From: Luidia sarsii
Lineage: Eukaryota; Echinodermata; Asteroidea; Paxillosida; Luidiidae
Direction of reading: 5' to 3'
Assembly (NCBI GenBank): GCA_949987565.1
Contig: OX465110.1
Span: 1,584,233-1,648,232, forward strand
Length of the DNA stretch: 64,000 bases
Both the position numbers and the translations under genes were made by a program. The notes under the pieces were generated by a model. It had not been told where the DNA came from. It searched no databases and was given only the letters and a program-made list of their open reading frames with translations. Shown piece after piece: positions 1 to 10,338 of the stretch; the stretch's first letter is position 1; each line of letters begins with the position of its first letter.

Positions 1-890
1 GTGGAGAGTGGTTAATAGTGATCAGAATTGAATGAATAGCACTGTAATCGTACACTATGTACCACTCTCTTTTTTAACAAACTTCGACTCGATAGCGAAA
101 TGGTTTGGACGTCGGATGCGTCTGAAGTGTTTCAACTGTCAGGGTTTAATTGTATATATACTGTACGCATATAGCGGAATCGTTATGCTGTCACGTGTTA
201 CTGCATGTTTGCAACAAAGTGAATCTTTTTACAAAATTGATTCATGCTTTACATTAATTATTATTTTATGAATTATCCATACCAAAATTAAATTGATTTA
301 TGAGAAAGTCATGAATAATGTTTGACTCGCTTACCTCCGTATAAAACAAATTCGTACGCGGCTAGCATGGCCGGAAGCTGCCGCCATGCGCGCATATCTG
401 AAACGGAATTAGCTTCGAATCACTTTGTCCTGAGTTTCACCCTCAAACGCTGAACTTGTTCAAGTCCTTTGGATTCCTGTCGAACGTATACGCCTTTCAA
501 GCTGCACGCCATAGACAAACATGCTATTCGTCCCCAAACCTGCACTACTTTGGATGTTCCACTTGCCTTTTTTTCCAACGTCAGTCAGATTATAATGTTA
601 ATGTTTACACGCACGTGTTATTAATTCGTAGGCAGTACCGTTCAGGAAAGACCGATATTCACTTGATGCTGTCACGTGTTACTCGGTCTGACAACGTTTG
701 TTACAAGGGTCAGTGGTATCGTCGTTTTGAGTACACAAGGGTCCATAAAAATCAAAGACTGAAGATAGAGGAAACGCCCATCATGTGACCTATGACGTTT
801 TCGGTAATGACAAATGCAAGTGTTCTGTTTTAACAATTTAAAACTAATTTGAACCATAATGTCATCGACTAAATTAAAAAGGAGATCAAA

Positions 891-1089
891 ACCAGACAAG
901 ACCAGACCAGACCAGACCAGACCAGACCAGACCAGACCAGACCAGACCAGACCAGACCAGACCAGACCAGACCAGTCTGGACTAGACCGAACCATAGGGA
1001 GGGCAGGGTAGATCACGTCACGTCACGTCACGTCACGTCACGTCACGTCACGTCACGTCACGCCACATCACGTCACGCCACGTCACGTC
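891..1089. repeat. Paired pentanucleotide arrays (GACCA)n and (CACGT)n, block 1
   Basis: A GACCA array (891-975) is followed after about 37 bp by a CACGT array (1013-1089) with a few CACGC/CACAT variants. The CACGT array contains overlapping ACGTG and TGACGT cores on the minus strand. Confidence 0.9.
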
Positions 1090-1879
1090 AATTCAAATCA
1101 GTCTTTGTCGGTGTCAGTGGAGTTTTAAAATCCGCCCAAATATTGATTCAAAGGTGAACAGAATATTTAATGGATTTTGTAAATTCCTCTCTGTCATTTC
1201 ATGTTAGGAATATGGAAGCTTCTTAATAAGAACAATCAATTGTAAAAAACTATCGGCAAAGAAGTTCTACTATCTCCTTGTTTGGAACAAACATTCAATG
1301 GTATTGTATACACCACGCATTGCCTTTAGATAATCAAGACCCATAAATCCATACACCATATGATCCCTGAATAGCTCTATAGCATATCACTAGCATAAAT
1401 GAACGGTATACTGTTATGTTTGATTCAAGCGAATGTTCACTACTTTTTGCAAAAAAAATATAAGCTGGATCGTGCTGGTATCAACATCAGACTCAACCTA
1501 AGCTTCTTATGTAACAAAAGTCAAATCGTGAAAAAATATGAAGTTGCTTTTCGAACTTTAGACCAACGTTGATAAAAAAAACCGTCAGTTATGGGTTAAC
1601 AACAGCATCAAAACTATATATTATTGCTCAAAATCATTCACCAACGTTCAATACACTTTACATTTCTGATAAAACTAGCTACTGACCAAGTATTGAAACA
1701 AAATTGACTGTCATTTCTGGTCTGAGGTTTTACAATAAAGGCTGCATGTTAAGCAAGAGTGCTGTCAACCACCTGTGAGTGGAGAGTGGTTAGAAATTAT
1801 CAGAATTTAATGAAAAACCTTTGTTGAAAAACCTTTGATTCTGCCACCAATAGTCTTAAAGCACTACGACCTGGGTCCT

Positions 1880-2806
1880 CTAATTTTCGTCTGGCTTGAG
1901 ACGATTGGCGTACATCTTGTCATAGTAGGGCATAGAGACATCGACACATCGAAGGATGTCTGGAGACAAAGACGAGCGATCTGGTAGACCACCAGGCTTC
2001 AGGAAGCACGAGCTATCTAGTGCATTCTTATAGTACTCCCCAAACTTGTTTCCAGCTAATATTGCGTTACATGAAACCCACTGCTTGGAAATAGTGCCCC
2101 CTGCCTCCCAGTTCAGAATCTTCTCGTCAAAGGGTAGGCCGATGGTCTTGAAGAGGGCAGACAGGGTCCCTTTAGGGTTGGCAAGAAGGTCATCGGAATC
2201 GATAATGATCGCTTCTTCATCGTGCACCTCCTTCAGATAAACCATCAGATCATACAACTCCTTGAAGCCACGGCCTTTCGGGAGTAATGATTCTGGTAGA
2301 TCCTCGAAGTTGTATTCATCTATAGCCGGCTTCACCCAAAAACGAAACATCTTCTTCCAAGACGGGAAGACCTTGAGAGGGTGGCGAATAAGGAACAGAT
2401 GCCGGTAGCCGCCGGGGATGGAATCTTCGTGGGACGTGACCGAGTAGGCCGCGTCCTTGCAGAAGACCAGTCTCTTGCCCGTGTGTGCTTGTTCCAGCTG
2501 CTCCTTCACCCACTCGTAGCTGCACTGAGACGAGTCGAATGATGAAGACGATCCACCGTCGACCGAGTCATCAGCCAAGAAATTTTCAAACAACCCCCTT
2601 ATTTTTTCATTGAAGAAACTTGGAGTTTCGTAGTCGACCCTATCGGGGCCTAGCATTATCGCAGCAGAGTACGGTTCGAAGAATACCTTGGAATCCTCCA
2701 CGAAGCTGAGGCATTTGGACAGGACAGTGGAGGTCGACCGTGGAACAGTCCATATCATAAGTCGAACCTGCTTCTGTGAGGAGATCGATTTCTTCTCATC
2801 AGCCAT
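1880..2806 (-). CDS. Sulfotransferase-like P-loop protein, array gene 1
   Basis: An intact single-exon frame of 308 codons starts MADEKKSISSQ. A 5'-phosphosulfate-binding-like loop lies at residues 19-33 (WTVPRSTSTVLSKCL). A 3'-phosphate-binding-like segment lies at 139-150 (LIRHPLKVFPSW). This pair is typical of sulfotransferase folds. In databases, animal members of this family are often named branched-chain-amino-acid-aminotransferase-like, because plant relatives fuse the domain to an aminotransferase; no aminotransferase domain is present here. The substrate is unknown, and no signal peptide or membrane segment is visible, so a cytosolic PAPS-using enzyme is an inference. The frame stops at ...KPDEN, where plus-strand paralogues continue QNYQELI. 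It is almost identical to array gene 2 (only N66 versus D seen). The start follows the sequence GAACAG, shared with genes 2 and 5 (gene 3 also keeps this upstream block). Confidence 0.85.
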   Translation of the reverse strand: MADEKKSISSQKQVRLMIWTVPRSTSTVLSKCLSFVEDSKVFFEPYSAAIMLGPDRVDYETPSFFNEKIRGLFENFLADDSVDGGSSSSFDSSQCSYEWVKEQLEQAHTGKRLVFCKDAAYSVTSHEDSIPGGYRHLFLIRHPLKVFPSWKKMFRFWVKPAIDEYNFEDLPESLLPKGRGFKELYDLMVYLKEVHDEEAIIIDSDDLLANPKGTLSALFKTIGLPFDEKILNWEAGGTISKQWVSCNAILAGNKFGEYYKNALDSSCFLKPGGLPDRSSLSPDILRCVDVSMPYYDKMYANRLKPDEN

Positions 2807-2965
2807 CTGTTCGATAAAAGGTGGATAGAAAAATGCAATGAGGTGGTGCTGATATCCTAGCCACGGTGGGCTCCATTCGTGTCATTCTCTCTACCAGAAT
2901 GTCCTTTGTTCAAGTCGCGTGATATCAACTCCTACAATTCCATTGGTCACAGGAACGTCTGTCAT

Positions 2966-3204
2966 AAATGAGACTTAAGGCTTTGCATGGTGGGTGAATC
3001 AATATAGGAAGGTTTGCGGTGAACACCATGTATCAGGTCTCTTAAAGGAAGAGGTATGGTTCTGAAAAGAACCTGAGGGTAACTCGACGTTTCGACCAGT
3101 ATGCTCTGGCCGTCATCAGGAGTTACCCTCAGGTTCTTTTCAGAACCATACCTCTTCCTTTAAGAGACCTGATACATGGTGTTCACCGCAAACCTTCCTA
3201 TATT
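2966..3204. mobile_element. Foldback element with 84-bp perfect arms, block 1
   Basis: Arms 3001-3084 and 3121-3204 are perfect reverse complements around a 36-bp loop containing AACTCGACGTTTCG-like sequence. The direct repeat AACGTCTGTCAT occurs at 2954-2965 and 3205-3216 and looks like a target-site duplication. The left end (AATGAGACTTAAGG) matches other copies in the window. No transposase is present, so this is a non-autonomous element. Long arms with a 9-12 bp duplication are compatible with a Mutator-like origin (inference). Confidence 0.8.
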
Positions 3205-4549
3205 AACGTCTGTCATGTTAGGAAATACTTGGGCATTGTTTCAGAGAATTGAAAATCCAAGTTGTTCGTTATATCCCCTACACAACATTTGGTAAGATCG
3301 AAAAACAGAAATGTTTACAGATTTACAAGAAACATACACTTTGAAGATGGTTATGGTAGAAACCTCGCATTGAAACATGTCTGCCTAAAATGCTGTAATT
3401 TTGGAGAAGAGATTTAAAAGAAAACGTTTACGTCTCACCACTAGGTCTAAACCATATTTCGGAACAATTTTGACTGCTGCAATTTCGTGAAACAAATTAA
3501 GCAGTTTTCAATATTTTCTCGAGACTCGGTTGGCGGATTGAGCTGAAATGTTCACAGGTGTGCTATTGCATGCATATGTTGGATCAAACAAAGTATGGAT
3601 GCTATCCTTTGACCTCGACCAATGATGTTGTATCCCTTTAATTACAGTTTGTTTCTTTGACACTTACCTTGAGAACTTGCACACAACCTTCTTGTTCTTT
3701 GAATAGCAATATAATTGTACACCACTCTCCTCTTTGAACAAACTTCGACTCGATAGCGAAGTGGTTTGGACTTCGGATGCGTCTGAAGTGTTTCAACTGT
3801 CAGGGTTTAATTGTATATATACTGTACGCATATAGCGGAATCGTTATGCTGTCACGTGTTACTGCATGTTTGCAACAAAGTGAATCTTTTTACAAAATTG
3901 ATTCATGCTTTACATTAATTATTATTTTATGAATTATTCATACCAAAATAAAATTGATTTATGAGAAAGTCATGAATAATGTTTGACTCGCGTACCTCCG
4001 TAAAAACAAATTCGTACGCGGCTAGCATGGCCGGAAGCTGCTGCCATGCGTGCATATCTGAAACGGAATTTGCTTCGAATCACTTTGTCCTGAGTTTCAC
4101 CCTAAAACGCTGAACTTGTTCAAGTCCTTTGGATTCCTGTCGAATGTATACGCCTTTCAAGCTGCACGCCATAGACAAACATGCTTTTCGTTCCCAAACC
4201 TGCAATGTGCACTTTGGATGTTCCACGTGGCTTTTTTTCCAACTTCAGTCAGATTATAATGTTTACACGCACGTGTTATTAATTCGTAGGCAGTACCGTT
4301 CAGGAAAGACCGATATTCACTTGATGCTGTCACGTGTTACTCGGTCTGACAACGTTTGTAACAAGGGTCAGTGGTATCGTCGTTTTGAGTGCACAAGGGT
4401 CCATAAAAATCAAAGACTGAAGATAGAGGAAACGCCCATCATGTGACCTATGACGTTTTCGGTAATGACAAATGCAAGTGTTCTTTTTTAACAATTTAAA
4501 ACCAATTTGAACCATAATGTCATCGACTAAATTAAAAAGGAGATCAAAA

Positions 4550-4758
4550 CCAGACAAGACCAGACCAGACCAGACCAGACCAGACCAGACCAGACCAGAC
4601 CAGACCAGACCAGACCAGACCAGACCAGACCAGACCAGACCAGACCAGTCTGGACTAGACCGAACCATAGGGAGGGCAGGGTAGATCACGTCACGTCACG
4701 TCACGTCACGTCACGTCACGTCACGTCACGCCACATCACGTCACGCCACGTCACGTCA
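4550..4758. repeat. Paired pentanucleotide arrays, block 2
   Basis: Same arrangement as in block 1, with a longer GACCA array (4550-4648) and a shorter CACGT array (4687-4758). The variant repeats CACGC and CACAT are shared with block 1. Confidence 0.9.
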
Positions 4759-5548
4759 ATTCAAATCAGTCTTTGTCGGTGTCAGTGGAGTTTTAAAATC
4801 CGCCCAAATATTGATTCAAAGGTGAACAGAATATTTAATGGATTTTGTAAATTCCTCTCTGTCATTTCATGTTAGGAATGTGGAAGCTTCTTAATAAGAA
4901 CAATCAATTGTAAAAAACTATCGGCAAAGAAGTTCTACTATCTCCTTGTTTGGAACAAACATTCAATGGTATTGTATACACCACGCATTGCCTTTAGATA
5001 ATCAAGACCCATAAATCCATACACCATATGATCCCTGAATAGCTCTATAGCATATCACTAGCATAAATGAACGGTATACTGTTATGTTTGATTCAAGCGA
5101 ATGTTCACTACTTTTTGCAAAAAAAATATAAGCTGGATCGTGCTGGTATCAACATCAGACTCAACCTAAGCTTCTTATGTAACAAAAGTCAAATCGTGAA
5201 AAAATATGAAGTTGCTTTTCGAACTTTAGACCAACGTTGATAAAAAAAAACCGTCAGTTATGGGTTAACAACAGCATCAAAACTATATATTATTGCTCAA
5301 AATCATTCACCAACGTTCAATACACTTTACATTTCTGATAAAACTAGCTACTGACCAAGTATTGAAACAAAATTGACTGTCATTTCTGGTCTGAGGTTTT
5401 ACAATAAAGGCTGCATGTTAAGCAAGAGTGCTGTCAACCACCTGTGAGTGGAGAGTGGTTAGAAATTATCAGAATTTAATGAAAAACCTTTGTTGAAAAA
5501 CCTTTGATTCTGCCACCAATAGTCTTAAAGCACTACGACCTGGGTCCT

Positions 5549-6475
5549 CTAATTTTCGTCTGGCTTGAGACGATTGGCGTACATCTTGTCATAGTAGGGC
5601 ATAGAGACATCGACACATCGAAGGATGTCTGGAGACAAAGACGAGCGATCTGGTAGACCACCAGGCTTCAGGAAGCACGAGCTATCTAGTGCATTCTTAT
5701 AGTACTCCCCAAACTTGTTTCCAGCTAATATTGCGTTACATGAAACCCACTGCTTGGAAATAGTGCCCCCTGCCTCCCAGTTCAGAATCTTCTCGTCAAA
5801 GGGTAGGCCGATGGTCTTGAAGAGGGCAGACAGGGTCCCTTTAGGGTTGGCAAGAAGGTCATCGGAATCGATAATGATCGCTTCTTCATCGTGCACCTCC
5901 TTCAGATAAACCATCAGATCATACAACTCCTTGAAGCCACGGCCTTTCGGGAGTAATGATTCTGGTAGATCCTCGAAGTTGTATTCATCTATAGCCGGCT
6001 TCACCCAAAAACGAAACATCTTCTTCCAAGACGGGAAGACCTTGAGAGGGTGGCGAATAAGGAACAGATGCCGGTAGCCGCCGGGGATGGAATCTTCGTG
6101 GGACGTGACCGAGTAGGCCGCGTCCTTGCAGAAGACCAGTCTCTTGCCCGTGTGTGCTTGTTCCAGCTGCTCCTTCACCCACTCGTAGCTGCACTGAGAC
6201 GAGTCGAATGATGAAGACGATCCACCGTCGACCGAGTCATCAGCCAAGAAATTTTCAAACAACCCCCTTATTTTTTCATCGAAGAAACTTGGAGTTTCGT
6301 AGTCGACCCTATCGGGGCCTAGCATTATCGCAGCAGAGTACGGTTCGAAGAATACCTTGGAATCCTCCACGAAGCTGAGGCATTTGGACAGGACAGTGGA
6401 GGTCGACCGTGGAACAGTCCATATCATAAGTCGAACCTGCTTCTGTGAGGAGATCGATTTCTTCTCATCAGCCAT
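5549..6475 (-). CDS. Sulfotransferase-like P-loop protein, array gene 2
   Basis: This 308-codon single-exon frame lies in the second tandem block, exactly 3,669 bp from array gene 1. The only protein difference I can see is D at residue 66 instead of N. The P-loop-like WTVPRSTSTVLSKCL and the LIRHPLKVFPSW segment are intact, so there is no sign of decay. The duplicated flanks, about 0.8 kb of 3' sequence and a downstream foldback element, are also shared, so the duplication is recent and regulatory sequence was copied with the gene. The substrate is unknown. The near identity could also partly reflect assembly of two haplotypes in tandem. Confidence 0.85.
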   Translation of the reverse strand: MADEKKSISSQKQVRLMIWTVPRSTSTVLSKCLSFVEDSKVFFEPYSAAIMLGPDRVDYETPSFFDEKIRGLFENFLADDSVDGGSSSSFDSSQCSYEWVKEQLEQAHTGKRLVFCKDAAYSVTSHEDSIPGGYRHLFLIRHPLKVFPSWKKMFRFWVKPAIDEYNFEDLPESLLPKGRGFKELYDLMVYLKEVHDEEAIIIDSDDLLANPKGTLSALFKTIGLPFDEKILNWEAGGTISKQWVSCNAILAGNKFGEYYKNALDSSCFLKPGGLPDRSSLSPDILRCVDVSMPYYDKMYANRLKPDEN

Positions 6476-6634
6476 CTGTTCGATAAAAGGTGGATAGAAA
6501 AATGCAATGAGGTGGTGCTGATATCCTAGCCACGGTGGGCTCCATTCGTGTCATTCTCTCTACCAGAATGTCCTTTGTTCAAGTCGCGTGATATCAACTC
6601 CTACAATTCCATTGGTCACAGGAACGTCTGTCAT

Positions 6635-6873
6635 AAATGAGACTTAAGGCTTTGCATGGTGGGTGAATCAATATAGGAAGGTTTGCGGTGAACACCATGT
6701 ATCAGGTCTCTTAAAGGAAGAGGTATGGTTCTGAAAAGAACCTGAGGGTAACTCGACGTTTCGACCAGTATGCTCTGGCCGTCATCAGGAGTTACCCTCA
6801 GGTTCTTTTCAGAACCATACCTCTTCCTTTAAGAGACCTGATACATGGTGTTCACCGCAAACCTTCCTATATT
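6635..6873. mobile_element. Foldback element, block 2
   Basis: Copy of the 2966-3204 element carried by the tandem duplication, with the same flanking 12-bp direct repeat. It was inserted before blocks 1 and 2 separated. Confidence 0.75.
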
Positions 6874-8218
6874 AACGTCTGTCATGTTAGGAAATACTTG
6901 GGCATTGTTTCAGAGAATTGAAAATCCAAGTTGTTCGTTATATCCCCTACACAACATTTGGTAAGATCGAAAAACAGAAATGTTTACAGATTTACAAGAA
7001 ACATACACTTTGAAGATGGTTATGGTAGAAACCTCGCATTGAAACATGTCTGCCTAAAATGCTGTAATTTTGGAGAAGAGATTTAAAAGAAAACGTTTAC
7101 GTCTCACCACTAGGTCTAAACCATATTTCGGAACAATTTTGACTGCTGCAATTTCGTGAAACAAATTAAGCAGTTTTCAATATTTTCTCGAGACTCGGTT
7201 GGCGGATTGAGCTGAAATGTTCACAGGTGTGCTATTGCATGCATATGTTGGATCAAACAAAGTATGGATGCTATCCTTTGACCTCGACCAATGATGTTGT
7301 ATCCCTTTAATTACAGTTTGTTTCTTTGACACTTACCTTGAGAACTTGCACACAACCTTCTTGTTCTTTGAATAGCAATATAATTGTACACCACTCTCCT
7401 CTTTGAACAAACTTCGACTCGATAGCGAAGTGGTTTGGACTTCGGATGCGTCTGAAGTGTTTCAACTGTCAGGGTTTAATTGTATATATACTGTACGCAT
7501 ATAGCGGAATCGTTATGCTGTCACGTGTTACTGCATGTTTGCAACAAAGTGAATCTTTTTACAAAATTGATTCATGCTTTACATTAATTATTATTTTATG
7601 AATTATTCATACCAAAATAAAATTGATTTATGAGAAAGTCATGAATAATGTTTGACTCGCGTACCTCCGTAAAAACAAATTCGTACGCGGCTAGCATGGC
7701 CGGAAGCTGCTGCCATGCGTGCATATCTGAAACGGAATTTGCTTCGAATCACTTTGTCCTGAGTTTCACCCTAAAACGCTGAACTTGTTCAAGTCCTTTG
7801 GATTCCTGTCGAATGTATACGCCTTTCAAGCTGCACGCCATAGACAAACATGCTTTTCGTTCCCAAACCTGCAATGTGCACTTTGGATGTTCCACGTGGC
7901 TTTTTTTCCAACTTCAGTCAGATTATAATGTTTACACGCACGTGTTATTAATTCGTAGGCAGTACCGTTCAGGAAAGACCGATATTCACTTGATGCTGTC
8001 ACGTGTTACTCGGTCTGACAACGTTTGTAACAAGGGTCAGTGGTATCGTCGTTTTGAGTGCACAAGGGTCCATAAAAATCAAAGACTGAAGATAGAGGAA
8101 ACGCCCATCATGTGACCTATGACGTTTTCGGTAATGACAAATGCAAGTGTTCTTTTTTAACAATTTAAAACCAATTTGAACCATAATGTCATCGACTAAA
8201 TTAAAAAGGAGATCAAAA

Positions 8219-8427
8219 CCAGACCAGACCAGACCAGACCAGACCAGACCAGACCAGACCAGACCAGACCAGACCAGACCAGACCAGACCAGACCAGACC
8301 AGACCAGACCAGACCAGTCTGGACTAGACCGAACCATAGGGAGGGCAGGGTAGATCACGTCACGTCACGTCACGTCACGTCACGTCACGTCACGTCACGT
8401 CACGTCACGTCACGTCACGTCACGTCA
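8219..8427. repeat. Paired pentanucleotide arrays, block 3
   Basis: Both arrays are pure here: GACCA at 8219-8317 and CACGT at 8356-8427 lack the interruptions of blocks 1 and 2. This suggests homogenisation or recent re-expansion. Confidence 0.9.
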
Positions 8428-9278
8428 ATTCAAATCAGTCTTTGTCGGTGTCAGTGGAGTTTTAAAATCCGCCCAAATATTGATTCAAAGGTGAACAGAA
8501 TATTTAATGGATTTTGTAAATTCCTCTCTGTCATTTCATGTTAGGAATGTGGAAGCTTCTTAATAAGAACAATCAATTGTAAAAAACTATCGGCAAAGAA
8601 GTTCTACTATCTCCTTGTTTGGAACGAACATTCAATGGTATTGTATACTCCACGCATTGCCTTTAGATAATCAAGACCCATAAATCCATACACCATATGA
8701 TCCCTGAATAGCTCTATAGCATATCACTAGCATAAATGAACGGTATACTGTTATATCTTCCGGGATAAATTCTTCGCATCCTTCAAACATTCTTCATATT
8801 GAGTGTGAAATAAATGTTTGATTCAAGCGAATGTTCACTACTTTTTGAAAAAAAAAATTTAAGCTGGATCGTGCTGGTATCAACATCAGACTCAACCTAA
8901 GCTTCTTATGTAACAAAAGTCAAATCGTGAAAAAATATGAAGTTGCTTTTCGAACTTTAGACCAACGTTGATAAAAAAAACCGTCAGTTATGGGTTAACA
9001 ACAGCATCAAAACTATATATTATTGCTCAAAATCATTCACCAACGTTCAATACACTTTACATTTCTGATAAAACTAGCTACTGACCAAGTATTGAAACAA
9101 AATTGACTGTCATTTCTGGTCTGAGGTTTTACAATAAAGGCTGCATGTTCAGCAAGAGTGCTGTCAACCACCTGTGAGTGGAGAGTGGTTAGAAATTATC
9201 AGAATTTAATGAAAAACCTTTGTTGAAAAACCTTTGATTCTGCCACCAATAGTCTTAAAGCACTACGACCTGGGTCCT

Positions 9279-10205
9279 CTAATTTTCGTCTGGCTTGAGA
9301 CGATTGGCGTACATCTTGTCATAGTAGGGCATAGAGACATCGGCACATCGAAGGATGTCTGGAGACAAAGACGAGCGATCTGGTAGACCACCAGGCTTCA
9401 GGAAGCACGAGCTATCGAATGCATTCTTGTAGTACTCCCCTATCTGGTTTCCAGCTAATAGTGCCTTAGACGCCACCCAGTTGTTGGAAACAGCGCCCCC
9501 TGTCTCCCAGTTAAGAATGTCCTTTTCAAAGGGTAGGCCGATGGTCTTGAAGAGGGCAGACAGGGTCCCTTTAGGGTTGGCAAGAAGGTCATCAGAATCG
9601 ATAATGATCGCCTCTTGATCGTGCACCTCCTTCAGATAATCCATCAGATCATACAACTCCTTGAAGCCACGGCCTTCCGGGAAGACAGGAGGTGTTATAT
9701 CGTCGAGGTTGTACTCATCTATGGGAACCGTAACCCCAAACTGAAAGATCTTCTTCCAAGACGGGAAGACCTTGAGAGGGTGACGGATGAGGAACAGATG
9801 CCGGTAGCCGCCGGGGATGGAATCTTCGTGGGACGTGATCGCGTAGGCCATGTCCTTGCAGAAGATCAGTCTCTTGCCCGTGTGTGCTTGTTCCAGCTGC
9901 TCTTTCACCCACTTGTAGCTGCACTGAGACGAGTCGAATGACGAAGACGATCCACCGTCGACCGAGTCACCAGGCGTGAAATTTTCGAACGCCTCCCTGA
10001 CCTTTTCATCGGTAAAACTCAGACTTTCATACTCAAGCTTGTCTGGACCAAGGATCATCGCAGCAATGTACGGTTCGAAGAACACCTTGGAATCCTCCAC
10101 GAAGCTGAGGCACTTGGACAGGACAGTGGAGGTCGACCGTGGAATAGTCCACATCATAAGTCGAACCTGCCCCTGTGAGGTGATTGATCTTGTATCATCA
10201 GCCAT
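9279..10205 (-). CDS. Sulfotransferase-like P-loop protein, array gene 3
   Basis: This 308-codon single-exon frame starts MADDTRSITSQ. It has the family loop WTIPRSTSTVLSKCL and the segment LIRHPLKVFPSW. It differs from genes 1 and 2 mainly in patches: residues about 45-80, 153-176 and 238-257. Blocks such as SSFDSSQCSY and EAIIIDSDDLLANPKGTL are unchanged. Its 3' flank nearly matches those of genes 1 and 2, and it shares the same early stop after KPDEN. Its upstream side is different from about position 10,338 onward: the foldback element of the other two blocks is absent. It is head-to-head with array gene 4 across about 3 kb. Function beyond the fold assignment is not readable. Confidence 0.85.
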   Translation of the reverse strand: MADDTRSITSQGQVRLMMWTIPRSTSTVLSKCLSFVEDSKVFFEPYIAAMILGPDKLEYESLSFTDEKVREAFENFTPGDSVDGGSSSSFDSSQCSYKWVKEQLEQAHTGKRLIFCKDMAYAITSHEDSIPGGYRHLFLIRHPLKVFPSWKKIFQFGVTVPIDEYNLDDITPPVFPEGRGFKELYDLMDYLKEVHDQEAIIIDSDDLLANPKGTLSALFKTIGLPFEKDILNWETGGAVSNNWVASKALLAGNQIGEYYKNAFDSSCFLKPGGLPDRSSLSPDILRCADVSMPYYDKMYANRLKPDEN

Positions 10206-10338
10206 CTGTTCGTTAAAAGGTGGACAGAAAAATGCAATTAGGTGGTGCTGATATCCTAGCCACGGTGGGCTTCATTCGTGTCATTCTCTCTACCAGAATG
10301 TCCTTTATTCAAGTCGCGTGATATCAACTCCTACAATT

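Larger units (their letters stand above)
32..3708. repeat. Tandem segmental duplication, block 1
   Basis: This block, together with 3709-7378 and 7379-10338, forms a head-to-tail series; the spacing between genes 1 and 2 is 3,669 bp. Apart from array gene 1, the non-coding part contains two pentanucleotide arrays (891-975 and 1013-1089) and a foldback element (2966-3204). I see no other gene. The ORF-like frames around 456-1016 are products of the GACCA array and its flanks. Confidence 0.9.
3709..7378. repeat. Tandem segmental duplication, block 2
   Basis: Nearly every base matches block 1, including gene, arrays and foldback. Differences include the lengths of the GACCA and CACGT arrays and scattered substitutions. 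It contains no gene other than array gene 2. Confidence 0.9.
7379..10338. repeat. Tandem segmental duplication, block 3 (truncated)
   Basis: It matches blocks 1 and 2 closely up to array gene 3 and its leader. It has a 61-bp insertion (8755-8815) that accounts exactly for the 3,730-bp spacing between genes 2 and 3. Homology stops near 10338; the foldback-containing part of the unit is missing. Confidence 0.85.

Noticed and set aside
672..1016. Trp-Ser-Gly-Leu-Val repeat protein, recurring in blocks 2 and 3
   Set aside because: It is the GACCA array read in reverse; the repeat number changes between blocks with no sign of selection.
2046..2525. Opposite-strand and shifted frames inside the sulfotransferase-like genes
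   Set aside because: They recur only because the underlying genes are duplicated; they have no features of their own.
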